This document shows, piece by piece, positions 17,902-27,276 of a stretch of 38,228 bases of DNA. The translations under genes were made by a program, and so were the position numbers. The notes under the pieces were generated by a model that saw only the letters and a program-made list of their open reading frames with translations, had not been told where the DNA came from and searched no databases. How positions within the stretch are numbered: position 1 is the first letter of the stretch; each line of letters opens with the position of its first letter. Source of the DNA: GCA-020356105 sp964347475 (GTDB lineage Bacteria; Pseudomonadota; Alphaproteobacteria; UBA8366; JADFVY01); contig CAYFYY010000039.1 of NCBI GenBank assembly GCA_964347475.1, positions 1 to 38,228 of the forward strand, in the 5' to 3' direction.

Positions 17902-20118
17902 TCAGGCTTCCTCCTTGCGACGCCGGTGCCGGCTGCGGCGGCGCTCACCGCCTTCCCTGCGGCCCTCGCCGTCCCCGTCACGGCGACCGCCCGACGGCCG
18001 GGACGCGCCGACCTTTTCGGTGATATCCTCGCCGGTCGCCTGGTCGACGACGCGCATCGACAGTCGCACCTTGCCGCGATCGTCGACCCCCAGAACCTTG
18101 ACCTTGACCTCGTCGCCCTCGTTGACGACTTCGGTGACCGTCGCCGGCCGACCGTCGCTCAGCTCCGAAATGTGCACGAGGCCGTCGCGACTGCCTAGGA
18201 AATTCACGAAGGCTCCGAAATCCAGGACTTTGACCACCTTGCCGGTGTAGATCTCGCCGACTTCCGGCTCCGCCACGATCGACTTGATCCACTGAATGGC
18301 GCGGTCGGCAACTGCCTGGTCGACAGCCGCGACCTTGATCGTGCCGTCGTCCTCGATATCGATCTTGGCGCCGGTGACCTCGCAGATCTCGCGGATCACC
18401 TTGCCGCCCGTCCCGATGACCTCGCGGATCTTGTCGCGCGGAATCGTGAACATCGTGATCCGCGGCGCGTTTGCCGACACCTCGTCGCGGGCTCCGCTCA
18501 GCGCCTTGGCCATTTCGCCGAGAATGTGCATCCGGCCCTCGTTGGCCTGCGCCAGGGCGATTTTCATGATCTCCTCGGTGATGGAGGTAATCTTGATGTC
18601 CATTTGCAATGAGGTGATGCCCTTTTCCGTGCCGGCGACTTTGAAGTCCATATCGCCGAGATGGTCCTCGTCGCCGAGGATATCCGAGAGTACCGCGTAA
18701 GCGTCATCCTCCTTGATCAGACCCATGGCGATCCCGGCTACGGGACGGCTGACCGGCACGCCCGCATCCATGACCGCCAGCGATGTGCCGCAGACCGTGG
18801 CCATGGAGGACGAACCGTTCGACTCGGTGATCTCCGAGACCACACGAATCGTGTACGGGAAATCCTCCTTGCTCGGCAGGAGCGGATGCACGGCCCGCCA
18901 GGCGAGCTTGCCATGGCCGATTTCTCGACGGCCCGGGCTGCGCAGAAACGATGCCTCGCCGACCGAATAGGGCGGGAAATTGTAATGGAGCAGGAAATGC
19001 TCGCGATACTCGCCCTCTAGGGCATCGATGATCTGCTCGTCCTGGCCGGTCCCGAGCGTGGCCACGACCAGCGCCTGCGTCTCCCCGCGGGTGAACAGTG
19101 CCGATCCGTGCGCACGGGGCAGCACGCCGACCTCGGCAACGATGGGCCGCACGGTCTTGGTGTCGCGTCCGTCGATGCGCAGGCCCGTCTTCAGGATGTT
19201 GCCGCGGACGATATCCTTTTCCAGCTTCTTGAATAGACCGGCGGCCAGCTCGACATCGAGTTCCTCGGCCTCGAGCTGCTGCAGCGCCGCTTCCTTGGCG
19301 GCGGCGACCGCTTCGACGCGCTCCTGCTTGACGGTCCTGGCATAGGCCTCGCGGAGCGGTTTCTCGGCAAGCTCATATACGCGCTTTTCGATAGCCTCGA
19401 TGCCCTCCGGGGGCTCCGGCAAGGGCCATGGTTCCTTGGCGCACTCCTCGGCGAATTCTATGACGAAGTCGATGACCTCGCGAATCGCCTTGTGCGCGAA
19501 AGTGACGGCGCCCAGCACGAGGTCCTCATCGAGCTCCCTGATCTCGGACTCGACCATCAGAACGCCCTCGGTCGTACCCGCCACAACGAGGTCCATTTCG
19601 GACGACGGCATCTCGTCGGCCTGCGGGTTAAGCACGTAGGCACCATCGATATATCCCACGCGCGCCGCGCCGATCGGGCCGAGGAAGGGAATTCCTGAAA
19701 TGGTCAGAGCCGCCGAGGTTCCGACCATGCTGACGACGTCGGGGTCGTTCTCCAGATCATGGGCCAGAACCGTGCAAATGATCTGCGTCTCGTTCCTGAA
19801 ATCGTCGTGAAAGAGCGGCCGGATCGGCCGGTCGATCAGGCGCGAGGTCAGCGTCTCCTTTTCCGAGGGTCGGCCTTCACGCTTGAAAAAGCCGCCTGGG
19901 ATCTTGCCGGCGGCAAAGGTCTTTTCCTGGTAGTTGACGGTCAGGGGGAAGAAATCGACCCCGGCCCGCGGCGCCTTCTGCGCCACCGCAGTGCACAGGA
20001 CCTGGGTTCCGCCGTAGGTTACGAGGACCGCGCCATCTGCTTGTCGGGCAATACGCCCGGATTCGAGAATCAGTGGCCGGCCGCCCCAGGTCATTTCCTT
20101 GCGGGTGATTGTGAACAT
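17902..20118 (-). CDS. pnp: polyribonucleotide nucleotidyltransferase (PNPase)
   Basis: Trimeric 3'-to-5' phosphorolytic exoribonuclease of 738 residues and a core part of the RNA degradosome. Two RNase PH-like domains (start FTITRKEMTWGGRPLILESG; second core LPRAHGSALFTRGETQALV) flank a helical linker. A KH domain follows (IREVIGTGGKVIREICE), then an S1 domain (VGEIYTGKVVKVLDFGAFV), then a basic tail rich in Arg and Gly that may bind RNA. The ATG at 20118 has AAAGGA about 8 bases upstream; an ATG at 20142 would add eight residues without a ribosome-binding sequence. It is the last gene of the rimP-to-pnp operon, right after rpsO. Confidence 0.97.
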   Translation of the reverse strand: MFTITRKEMTWGGRPLILESGRIARQADGAVLVTYGGTQVLCTAVAQKAPRAGVDFFPLTVNYQEKTFAAGKIPGGFFKREGRPSEKETLTSRLIDRPIRPLFHDDFRNETQIICTVLAHDLENDPDVVSMVGTSAALTISGIPFLGPIGAARVGYIDGAYVLNPQADEMPSSEMDLVVAGTTEGVLMVESEIRELDEDLVLGAVTFAHKAIREVIDFVIEFAEECAKEPWPLPEPPEGIEAIEKRVYELAEKPLREAYARTVKQERVEAVAAAKEAALQQLEAEELDVELAAGLFKKLEKDIVRGNILKTGLRIDGRDTKTVRPIVAEVGVLPRAHGSALFTRGETQALVVATLGTGQDEQIIDALEGEYREHFLLHYNFPPYSVGEASFLRSPGRREIGHGKLAWRAVHPLLPSKEDFPYTIRVVSEITESNGSSSMATVCGTSLAVMDAGVPVSRPVAGIAMGLIKEDDAYAVLSDILGDEDHLGDMDFKVAGTEKGITSLQMDIKITSITEEIMKIALAQANEGRMHILGEMAKALSGARDEVSANAPRITMFTIPRDKIREVIGTGGKVIREICEVTGAKIDIEDDGTIKVAAVDQAVADRAIQWIKSIVAEPEVGEIYTGKVVKVLDFGAFVNFLGSRDGLVHISELSDGRPATVTEVVNEGDEVKVKVLGVDDRGKVRLSMRVVDQATGEDITEKVGASRPSGGRRDGDGEGRREGGERRRSRHRRRKEEA

Positions 20119-20216
20119 TCCGATATCCTTTATTTCGTCCATCGCGCAGGTCGCCGTATTGCGCCTGCGGGTTGATTACGGCGGCGGGCATGGCTCATTC
20201 CATCCCGTTCCACCCG

Positions 20217-20243
20217 GTGCGCCCCCGCCCCGCGGCGGCGCAC
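20217..20243 (-). promoter_or_regulatory. hairpin in the rpsO-pnp spacer
   Basis: Inverted repeat GTGCGCC (20217-20223) and GGCGCAC (20237-20243) with a 13-base loop in the 141-base spacer. In E. coli the corresponding spacer holds the rpsO terminator and an RNase III site used for pnp autoregulation. A similar role here is inference, since there is no T tract. Confidence 0.4.
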
Positions 20244-20259
20244 GCAAAACGGCCGTACC

Positions 20260-20529
20260 TTAGCGGCGCAGCCCGAGTTCCTTGACGATATTTTCGTAGC
20301 GCGAGGCTTCCTTGCGCTTCAAATAGTCGAGAAGGCGGCGACGTTGGCCGACCATGGTGATCAGGCCACGGCGCGTGTGAAAATCCTTCTTGTGCAGGTT
20401 CAAATGGTCGGTGAGGTTCTTGATCCGCTCGGTCAGAATCGCGACCTGAACCTCCGGTGAACCGGTATCGCCCGGTTTGGTGGCGAACTTTTCGATCAGC
20501 TCTTTTTTCCGCTCGGCGGTAATCGACAT
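20260..20529 (-). CDS. rpsO: 30S ribosomal protein S15
   Basis: Small-subunit protein of 89 residues that binds 16S rRNA early in assembly. The family signature GDTGSPEVQVAILTERI and LTDHLNLHKKDFHTRRGL are complete, and the protein ends LKRKEASRYENIVKELGLRR. The ATG at 20529 is preceded by GGAGGA at good spacing; the TTG just before it is ignored. It lies between truB and pnp, the order found across proteobacteria. Confidence 0.98.
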   Translation of the reverse strand: MSITAERKKELIEKFATKPGDTGSPEVQVAILTERIKNLTDHLNLHKKDFHTRRGLITMVGQRRRLLDYLKRKEASRYENIVKELGLRR

Positions 20530-20545
20530 CAAATCCTCCAGGATT

Positions 20546-21472
20546 TCACAGGTTCAGCACGCGAACCGGGCGCACCTCTCCGGCGGTGTAGCGGCCGAGG
20601 GCGACGGGTTTTCCGTCCGCCACGGTCAGAACCATATCGCCATTTTCGAGGACGGCGATGCGGTCCACATCCGCTTTCCGCAACAGGGAGATAGCCTGCC
20701 CGTTCCGCAGACGCCCCGCCTCTATTTCGGTCACGGCCAGGGCCGGGATGTCGTCCAGCGCGGTCTCGACCGAATGCAGATGCGTCAGGGCGGCGGCACA
20801 TTGCATAGTTTCACCCAGTTCGTCCAGCGAAATCGCATGTTTTTCGCCGAACGGGCCCACCCGTGTCCGGCGCAGCGCCACTAGATGCGCAACCGTGCCG
20901 AGTTCCCGCGCGATATCGCGCGCCAGCGCCCGCACATACGTGCCCTTGCCACAGATCGCTTCGAAGACCGCATGGTCCGCGTCCGGCACCCCGGCCAGCC
21001 GCAGCATCACGATCCGCACGATCCGGGGTGACAACGCCGGGACTTCGCCGCCACGTGCGAGATCGTAGGCGCGACGGCCGCCGACCCGGATCGCCGAAAA
21101 GGCGGGGGGTACCTGTTCAATCTCGCCGACAAAGCGGTGCAGCACGGCCTCCATTTGCGCCCGGTCGGGCCGCGCGGTGCGCGTCGCGGTCACCGCGCCG
21201 TCGCGGTCGTCGGTATCGGTGGCAACACCCCAGCGCACCGTGAAGCGATAGTGCTTTTCGCCCGCCTGGACGTACGGCACGGTCTTGGTTGCCTCGCCCA
21301 AGGCAATCGGCAGGATGCCGGTGGCGAACGGGTCGAGCGTGCCGGCATGACCGGCCTTCGCCGCGCCCAGCTGGCGCTTGACCGCGGCCACCGCCGCCGT
21401 CGACGTCATGCCCTCGGGCTTGTCCAGGACAAGCCAGCCGTGGATAGGCCAGCCCCTGCGCCTACGCGCCAT
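20546..21472 (-). CDS. truB: tRNA pseudouridine(55) synthase TruB
   Basis: Makes pseudouridine 55 in the T loop of tRNAs; 308 residues. The catalytic motif is AGHAGTLDPFATGILPIALG, with the active-site aspartate in the TLDP segment. The second conserved block is GKGTYVRALARDIARELG, and a short PUA-like C-terminal region ends in PVALGRYTAGEVRPVRVLNL. The ATG at 21472 gives the standard start MARRRRGWPIHGWLVLDKP and overlaps the rbfA end by 11 bases; a longer reading into rbfA is rejected. The rpsO start is 16 bases downstream of its stop. Confidence 0.97.
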   Translation of the reverse strand: MARRRRGWPIHGWLVLDKPEGMTSTAAVAAVKRQLGAAKAGHAGTLDPFATGILPIALGEATKTVPYVQAGEKHYRFTVRWGVATDTDDRDGAVTATRTARPDRAQMEAVLHRFVGEIEQVPPAFSAIRVGGRRAYDLARGGEVPALSPRIVRIVMLRLAGVPDADHAVFEAICGKGTYVRALARDIARELGTVAHLVALRRTRVGPFGEKHAISLDELGETMQCAAALTHLHSVETALDDIPALAVTEIEAGRLRNGQAISLLRKADVDRIAVLENGDMVLTVADGKPVALGRYTAGEVRPVRVLNL

Positions 21473-21872
21473 CGTCGCTCCGCTGCCGCTTGAGATCGCG
21501 AGCCACGCCTGGCTGCCGCAGCAGCGCATCGATGCGCTGTGCCTCATCGAACACCGTATCCAGCGTAAACTGCAGGATCGGCGTGTACTTCATGGTGATG
21601 CGGCGGCCGACCTCGTGGCTCAGGAAAGCGGCGGCACGATTAAGCGCCGTCACGATTTCGGTCGCATCGCCGGCGCCGCCCAGAGGCATGACGTAGGCGG
21701 TGGCGTGCCGCATGTCGGGGCTGACGCGAACTTCCGAGACGGTGATCGACTGATCCTTGAGGGCCGGGTCCCGCAGCTCCCCGCGCGCAAGGATCGCCGC
21801 CAACACATGGCGAAGTTCTTCGCCGACCCGCAGCTGACGCTGGCTCGGCGTCCTGCCCTTGCCTCTGCTCAT
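21462..21872 (-). CDS. rbfA: 30S ribosome-binding factor RbfA
   Basis: KH-fold assembly factor of 136 residues that matures the 5' end of 16S rRNA and is important at low temperature. The start MSRGKGRTPSQRQLRVGEELRH, the VSEVRVSPDMRHATAYVMPLG strand-helix block, and the FLSHEVGRRITMKYTPILQF region with the final FDEAQRIDALL are all typical. It lies between infB and truB and overlaps truB by 11 bases. Confidence 0.96.
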   Translation of the reverse strand: MSRGKGRTPSQRQLRVGEELRHVLAAILARGELRDPALKDQSITVSEVRVSPDMRHATAYVMPLGGAGDATEIVTALNRAAAFLSHEVGRRITMKYTPILQFTLDTVFDEAQRIDALLRQPGVARDLKRQRSDDGA

Positions 21873-21911
21873 AACGACCTGCCCTCACGACAACGGCGGC
21901 GCGACCCGGCG

Positions 21912-24422
21912 TCAAAGCTCGCGCGTGATCTCCTCGACCTCGAAACACTCGATGACATCGCCCTGCTTGATGTCGTCATAGTTCTCGAACGCCATGCCGC
22001 ATTCGTAGCCGTGCTGTACCTCGCGGACTTCGTCCTTGAACCGCTTCAGCGTCTTCAGCCGGCCCTCGTGGATCACCACGTCGTCGCGCAGCAGCCGCAC
22101 GCCGGCACCGCGTTTGACGACACCCTCGGTGACATAGCAGCCCGCCACCTTGCCGACCTTGGTAATGTTGAAGACCTCGCGGATTTCCGCATAGCCCAGG
22201 AAATTTTCGCGCAGTTCGGGCGCCAGCATGCCGCTGAGCATCGCCCTGATGTCGTCCACCGCGTCGTAGATGATCGAGTAGTAGCGGATGTCAACGCCGT
22301 CGCGTTTGGCCATCTCGCGCGCCTGCGGATTGGCGCGCACGTTGAAGCCGATGATCACGCCGCCCGACGCCCGCGCGAGGGTGACGTCGGACTCGGTGAT
22401 ACCGCCGACCGCACCGTGCAGCATACGCACCTTGACCTCCTCGGTCGAAAGCTTGTCGAACGAGGCCGCAATAGCCTCGACCGAACCTTGTGCGTCCGCC
22501 TTGACGACCACGGGGAGCTCGCTGGCCGTGCCCTCCTTGATCTGCGTGAACATCTGCTCCAGCGTACCACGCGCACTGGCCGCGGCACGTTTTTCACGCT
22601 CAACCCGCTGCCGGTAGGCGGCAACCTCGCGCGCCCGCGCCTCGTCCGCGACAACGACGAAATCATCACCGGCAGCAGGCGTTCCCTGGAAGCCCAGCAC
22701 CTCGACCGGCATCGACGGCCCTGCGCTGTCGACACTGCGGCCGTGATCGTCCATCAAGGCCCGCACGCGGCCCCATTCGGCGCCGGCGATGAATACGTCG
22801 CCGACATTGAGTGTGCCGCGCTGCACGAGGACCGTCGCCACGGAGCCGCGGCCACGTTCCTGGCGCGCCTCGACGACTGTCCCATACGCCGAGCGATCGG
22901 GGTTCGCCTTGAGCTCGAGAATTTCTGACTGCAGCAGGATCGCTTCCTCGAGCTTGGCGAGATTGGTCTTCTTGGTCGCGGAAACCTCGACGTCGAGCAC
23001 CTCGCCGCCCATGCTTTCAACCACGACATCATGCTGCAGCAAGTCGTTGCGCACGCGGTTGGGGTCGGCATCGGGCCGGTCGATCTTGTTGATGGCCACG
23101 ATGATCGGCACCCTGGCCGCCTGTGCATGCCGGATGGCCTCAATCGTCTGTGGCTGCACACCGTCGTCGGCCGCGACGACCAGCACAACGATGTCAGTGG
23201 CCTGTGCGCCGCGGGCGCGCATGTTGGTGAACGCCTCGTGGCCCGGTGTATCGAGAAAAGTGATCTGCTGCCCGTCGGACAGGGAAACCCGGTAGGCGCC
23301 GATATGCTGGGTAATGCCGCCGGCCTCGCCGGCCACCACGTCGGTTTCGCGCAGCGCGTCGAGCAGCGAAGTCTTGCCGTGGTCGACGTGGCCCATGACG
23401 GTCACGACCGGCGCCCGTGGCGTCATCTGTTCGCTCCGGTCTTCGTCACCCGCAATTCCGATCTCGACATCGGCCTCGGACACGCGCTTGATCCTGTGGC
23501 CGAACTCCGTCACCACCAGCTCCGCGGTGTCGGCGTCGATGGACTGGTTGATCGTCGCCATGACGCCCAGCTTCATCAATGTCTTGACGACCTCGGCGCC
23601 CCGTTCGGCCATGCGGTTGGCAAGATCGGACACGGTAATCGTCTCCGGCACAACGACCTCGCGCACGACCTTCTTCTTGGGCTGATCTGCGTCGGCCGCG
23701 CGCTGGCGCTGCTTCTCTTTCTCGCGGGCGCGCCGCATCGCCGCGACGCTGCGGCCTCGCTGGACCTCGTCGTCGCCGTCGAGCGCCTGGGTGATCGTCA
23801 GCTTGCCCGCTCGTCGCCGGGGCTCCTGGCGCGGGCGCGCCGGGGCGGCTTTCTCGGGCTTCTGCTTGCCGCGCCGCGAAACCGGCTCCTCCTCCTCATC
23901 CGGCTCGGCGACCGGCTCCGGCGCCGGCGCCGGCGCTTCCGCGGCCTTGCGGCGAACCTTCTCCTCCTCTGCGCGAACCCTCTCGGCCGCCTCCTCCTCG
24001 GCTCGCTTGCGGGCCGCCTCCTCCTCTGCGGCACGACGCATTGCCTCTTCCTGCGCCTGCCGTCGCGCCACTTCATCCGCTTCGCGTTTGGCCTGCAGTT
24101 CGCGCTTGCGCTCCTCGTCCGCGGCCGCACCCTCGAGCGCACGGATCCGCGCGGCGCGTTCCTTTTCGGTCAGGTCGCGCGCCTCCTGCAGCGTGTCGGT
24201 TGCCGGCGCAGACAGGTCCGGAGCAGGCCTTTCCACCGCCTTCATGCGGCCGCCAGCCTCGCGTTCGAAGGTCCGCTTCTTCTTGACCTCGACTTCTACT
24301 GTTTTGGTGCGGCCGTGGCTGAAGCTCTGGCGCACCTGCCCGCCCTCGACTGTCTTTTTCAGCTCGAGGCGACCCGGCTTGCGCAGCGTCAGCTTGCTGT
24401 CTTTTTCCTTCCGCTCACTCAT
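21912..24422 (-). CDS. infB: translation initiation factor IF-2
   Basis: GTPase of 836 residues that places initiator fMet-tRNA on the ribosome. Residues 1-250 form the alphaproteobacterial N-terminal region, with a long charged Glu/Arg/Ala-rich, probably coiled, segment (about 80-165) and an acidic patch EPDEEEEP. Residues 255-310 hold the IF2 N-terminal fold (VPETITVSDLANRMAERGAEV). The G domain begins with GHVDHGKT (344-351), followed by DTPGHEAF and NKID, and the C-terminal beta-barrels end with the tRNA-binding domain. The start has an AGGATAG sequence just upstream. It follows the ylxR-like gene by 21 bases. Confidence 0.97.
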   Translation of the reverse strand: MSERKEKDSKLTLRKPGRLELKKTVEGGQVRQSFSHGRTKTVEVEVKKKRTFEREAGGRMKAVERPAPDLSAPATDTLQEARDLTEKERAARIRALEGAAADEERKRELQAKREADEVARRQAQEEAMRRAAEEEAARKRAEEEAAERVRAEEEKVRRKAAEAPAPAPEPVAEPDEEEEPVSRRGKQKPEKAAPARPRQEPRRRAGKLTITQALDGDDEVQRGRSVAAMRRAREKEKQRQRAADADQPKKKVVREVVVPETITVSDLANRMAERGAEVVKTLMKLGVMATINQSIDADTAELVVTEFGHRIKRVSEADVEIGIAGDEDRSEQMTPRAPVVTVMGHVDHGKTSLLDALRETDVVAGEAGGITQHIGAYRVSLSDGQQITFLDTPGHEAFTNMRARGAQATDIVVLVVAADDGVQPQTIEAIRHAQAARVPIIVAINKIDRPDADPNRVRNDLLQHDVVVESMGGEVLDVEVSATKKTNLAKLEEAILLQSEILELKANPDRSAYGTVVEARQERGRGSVATVLVQRGTLNVGDVFIAGAEWGRVRALMDDHGRSVDSAGPSMPVEVLGFQGTPAAGDDFVVVADEARAREVAAYRQRVEREKRAAASARGTLEQMFTQIKEGTASELPVVVKADAQGSVEAIAASFDKLSTEEVKVRMLHGAVGGITESDVTLARASGGVIIGFNVRANPQAREMAKRDGVDIRYYSIIYDAVDDIRAMLSGMLAPELRENFLGYAEIREVFNITKVGKVAGCYVTEGVVKRGAGVRLLRDDVVIHEGRLKTLKRFKDEVREVQHGYECGMAFENYDDIKQGDVIECFEVEEITREL

Positions 24423-24443
24423 ACCTATCCTCGTTCACGGCCA

Positions 24444-25058
24444 TTACGCACGAAAGCCTCCCAACCTCCGGGCTTCCGTCAAAAGCTTCGTAGCCAGCGT
24501 CCCACGCGACAGGACCGCATGCACCGTCCTGTCACGGCCGAATGCACGGCCCAACTCGTCGGCCTCCAAGCTCTCCAGGAGCGGCAAATCCGGCGCCGCG
24601 GCACGCAGCTTGTCGCGCCCGTCCTGCGCACCGTCCCTGGCCGCCAGCAACAAGGCTCCGCGCTTCTTGCGCAACACGGCGTGGACCTTTTCGAATCCGG
24701 CGACCGCCTGCCCGGCCCGCCGCGCCAGTCCGATCAACTCGATACAGCGGGACGCCAACAGCGTTTCAATCCGATCGTCGAGGTCGTCTTCGATCTGCAG
24801 TTTCCGCCGTGCCGCCCGTTCGAACAGCTTTCGCGCACGCGCTCTCTTAACGCTATCGCGGTCCGGGCTCAACCATATTCCGCGACCTGGCAGGCGTCCC
24901 GCAATGTCTGGGGTCAGCCGGCCATCGGCATCGACGACGAATCGCAGCAGCTCGTCGCGCGGGCGCACCTCGCCCGTGACAATGCACCGGCGTTGCGCCG
25001 CGTGCCCGTCGCGGGGCGCCGCAACACGCGGCGTATCATGGCGAAGACCTGCCTGCAT
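24444..25058 (-). CDS. YlxR-like RNA-binding protein with C-terminal L7Ae-like region
   Basis: A 204-residue basic protein. The first 100 residues are a YlxR (DUF448) domain, seen in RRCIVTGEVRPRDELLRFV and the family hallmark LPGRGIWLSPD. The second half (about 100-204), starting RIETLLASRCIELIGLARRAGQAVAGFEKV, resembles the ribosomal L7Ae/L30e-like fold found as YlxQ in Gram-positive bacteria. The genes are separate in Bacillus, but one fused gene is usual in alphaproteobacteria. It lies between nusA and infB, as expected. RNA binding is inferred from family. The precise job is unsettled; YlxR has been linked to RNase P and gene regulation. Confidence 0.88.
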   Translation of the reverse strand: MQAGLRHDTPRVAAPRDGHAAQRRCIVTGEVRPRDELLRFVVDADGRLTPDIAGRLPGRGIWLSPDRDSVKRARARKLFERAARRKLQIEDDLDDRIETLLASRCIELIGLARRAGQAVAGFEKVHAVLRKKRGALLLAARDGAQDGRDKLRAAAPDLPLLESLEADELGRAFGRDRTVHAVLSRGTLATKLLTEARRLGGFRA

Positions 25059-25083
25059 ACCGTCTCATCCCCGGCGCCATCGC

Positions 25084-26670
25084 TCAGGCGTCCACGCTGT
25101 CGGCAGCTTCTTCGCTTTCGACGGCGGATTCGGGCTGGGCATTCATGGCCGCGAGTTCCTCCTGCGTGAACCAACCCGCAGCAACACGCGCAGCCATGAT
25201 CATTTCGTTCGCTTCCTCCTCGGTCAAATCGAACCCGCGAAGAATGGCGTCCTCACCGTAGATCAGCTCGTCCGAAGCAAGGTCGGCAAACGATTCGACG
25301 GACGTGATCGACGCCTCGCCAAGCGCCACCAGCATGCCTGGGCTAAGTCCCGGAATCTCCGCCAGGGCGTCGTCGACGCCGAGCTCGCGGCGCCGCTGCG
25401 TCAGGCGCTCGGCCTCCTCCTCGAGATACTGGCCGGCGCGGGCGCGCAATTCGGCCGCGACCTCCTCGTCGAAGCCCTCGATGTCGGTCAAATCCTCAAG
25501 CGGCACATAGGCGATTTCCTCGATCGACGAGAACCCTTCGGTAACCAGCAGGTGGGCGATCACGTCGTCGACGTCGAGCGCATCCATGAAGCGCTGGCTC
25601 CGCTCGTGGAACTCGGCCTGGCGCCGCTCCGACTCCTGCTCCTCGGTAAGGATATCGATATCCCAGCCGGTCAGCATTGAGGCAAGGCGGACGTTCTGCC
25701 CGCGCCGCCCGATGGCCAGGCTGAGCTGGTCGTCCGGCACGACAACCTCTATCTTCCGCGCATCCTCGTCGAGCACCACCTTGGCGACTTCCGCCGGTGC
25801 CAGCGTGTTGACGACAACCGTCGCGGGATCGGGCGACCACGGGATGATATCGATCTTCTCCCCCTGCAATTCGGCGACGACGGCCTGAACGCGGCTTCCG
25901 CGCATGCCAACGCAAGCGCCCACCGGATCGATACTGCTGTCGTTCGAAATCACCGCAATCTTGGCGCGGCTGCCCGGGTCGCGCGCGACCGAGCGGATCT
26001 CGATGATGCCGTCGTAAATTTCCGGCACCTCCTGGGCGAACAGCTTGGCAAGGAACTCGGGATGGCTGCGCGACAGGAAGATCTGCGGGCCGCGCTGCTC
26101 ACGCCGGACATCGTATATATAGGCGCGTACGCGGTCGCCGCGACGGAAACTCTCGCGCGGCAGCACCTCGTCGCGGCGCAGCACGGCCTCGGCCCGGCCG
26201 AGATCGACGGTCACGGTGCCGAACTCGAAGCGCTTGACGATCCCGTTGACGATCTCCCCGACCCGGTCTTTGTACTCCTCGTACTGGCGCTCGCGCTCGG
26301 CCTCCCGCACTTTCTGGACGATGACCTGCTTGGCTGTCTGCGCGGCGATTCGACCGAAATCGATTGGCGGCAGCGGATCGATAAGGAATTCCCCGACCTC
26401 CGCATCGCGCTTGATGCGTCGGGCCCGCTCCACCGTCATCTGGGTCATCTCGTTTTCGACCTCTTCGACGATTTCGGTATAGCGCGCCAGATCGATCGCG
26501 CCGGTCGAACGGTCGATATGAGCACGAATATCGTGCTCGTGGCCGTATTTCGAGCGGCCGGCCTTCTGGATCGCCTGTTCCATGGCTTCCAGCACCTGCT
26601 CGCGCTCAATTCCCTTGTCGCGTGCAACGGCATCGGCAACAGCCAGCAGTTCGACGTGCATTTGTGTCAT
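25084..26670 (-). CDS. nusA: transcription termination/antitermination protein NusA
   Basis: RNA polymerase-bound elongation factor of 528 residues acting in pausing, termination and rRNA antitermination. The N-terminal domain binds polymerase (MHVELLAVADAVARDKGIER). An S1 domain (VNGIVKRFEFGTVTVDLG) and two KH domains (DPVGACVGMRGSRVQAVV; SLAIGRRGQNVRLASMLTG) follow. Two helix-hairpin repeats form the acidic C-terminal part, ending in a Glu/Asp-rich tail. Starts at GTG 26679, ATG 26676 and ATG 26670 are all in frame; I chose 26670 because GAGAG lies about 8 bases upstream. It begins 16 bases after rimP. Confidence 0.96.
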   Translation of the reverse strand: MTQMHVELLAVADAVARDKGIEREQVLEAMEQAIQKAGRSKYGHEHDIRAHIDRSTGAIDLARYTEIVEEVENEMTQMTVERARRIKRDAEVGEFLIDPLPPIDFGRIAAQTAKQVIVQKVREAERERQYEEYKDRVGEIVNGIVKRFEFGTVTVDLGRAEAVLRRDEVLPRESFRRGDRVRAYIYDVRREQRGPQIFLSRSHPEFLAKLFAQEVPEIYDGIIEIRSVARDPGSRAKIAVISNDSSIDPVGACVGMRGSRVQAVVAELQGEKIDIIPWSPDPATVVVNTLAPAEVAKVVLDEDARKIEVVVPDDQLSLAIGRRGQNVRLASMLTGWDIDILTEEQESERRQAEFHERSQRFMDALDVDDVIAHLLVTEGFSSIEEIAYVPLEDLTDIEGFDEEVAAELRARAGQYLEEEAERLTQRRRELGVDDALAEIPGLSPGMLVALGEASITSVESFADLASDELIYGEDAILRGFDLTEEEANEMIMAARVAAGWFTQEELAAMNAQPESAVESEEAADSVDA

Positions 26671-26686
26671 GGTCATCACTCTCGCT

Positions 26687-27193
26687 TCACCGCGCCGCTT
26701 CGGCTGCGGCCAGTAAGTCGTCCGTCAACACCAGTTTCGCCTGCTGAATGTCAGCAAGCGGCAGGACGACGTCGCCATCCCCGGTCGCAAGGCGCACGGC
26801 ATCCCCGTCCAGCCCCGCAAGGCGGCCCCGGAACCGACGGCGACCACCGACCGCGCTGTGCATCTCGATCTTCGCCTCGAATCCCGCGAACCGCTCAAAA
26901 TCGCGGCGCCGGACGAGCGGCCTGTCGATCCCGGGCGAGCTTACCTCCAACGTGTACGGGCCGCTGATCGGATCCTCCACGTCCAGGATCGCCGAAACGG
27001 TATGGCTGATCGCCGCGCAGTCGTCGACGGTCATCCCGGTCTCGTCGCTGCGCTCAGCCATGATCTGCAGCGTCGGCCGTGCGCCGCCCGAAAGGCGGAC
27101 GCGCACAACGGCGAATCCCATCGCCGCAAGCGCCGGCTCGATCAGTCTTTCGATCCGCTGCATCTGTTCCTTCACCAGTCCGGCCTTCCTCAT
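26687..27193 (-). CDS. rimP: ribosome maturation factor RimP
   Basis: A 168-residue factor for 30S subunit maturation. The N-terminal alpha/beta domain (IERLIEPALAAMGFAVVRVRL) and the family block VDDCAAISHTVSAILDVEDPI, followed by YTLEVSSPGIDRPL, are diagnostic. The C-terminal SH3-like barrel contains RRRFRGRLAGLDGDAVRLAT. It is the first gene of the operon leading to pnp, and its start comes 9 bases after the T tract of a strong terminator in its own leader. Confidence 0.96.
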   Translation of the reverse strand: MRKAGLVKEQMQRIERLIEPALAAMGFAVVRVRLSGGARPTLQIMAERSDETGMTVDDCAAISHTVSAILDVEDPISGPYTLEVSSPGIDRPLVRRRDFERFAGFEAKIEMHSAVGGRRRFRGRLAGLDGDAVRLATGDGDVVLPLADIQQAKLVLTDDLLAAAEAAR

Positions 27194-27276
27194 CCGGAAC
27201 TAAAAAGGGCGGGCCCCAGGGCCCACCCACTTGATTTCGGTCGAACCTGTCAACCGTATGGGATTTGTTGCGCTGT
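27194..27276 (-). promoter_or_regulatory. rimP leader with intrinsic terminator (attenuator)
   Basis: On the minus strand, from the candidate transcription start near 27270, a leader of about 75 bases ends in a terminator. Its stem pairs 27207-27215 with 27220-27228 (nine pairs, one of them G-U) across a 4-base loop, followed by five T (27202-27206). The rimP ATG lies only 9 bases beyond. A terminator placed there must be conditional if the operon is to be read, which is the hallmark of attenuation. Rfam describes a rimP-leader element of this kind in alphaproteobacteria; membership here is my judgement from layout. Confidence 0.75.

Noticed and set aside
23031..25680. Long plus-strand open frames opposite infB, ylxR and nusA
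   Set aside because: Low-complexity Arg/Ser/Leu composition and full overlap with well-identified genes.
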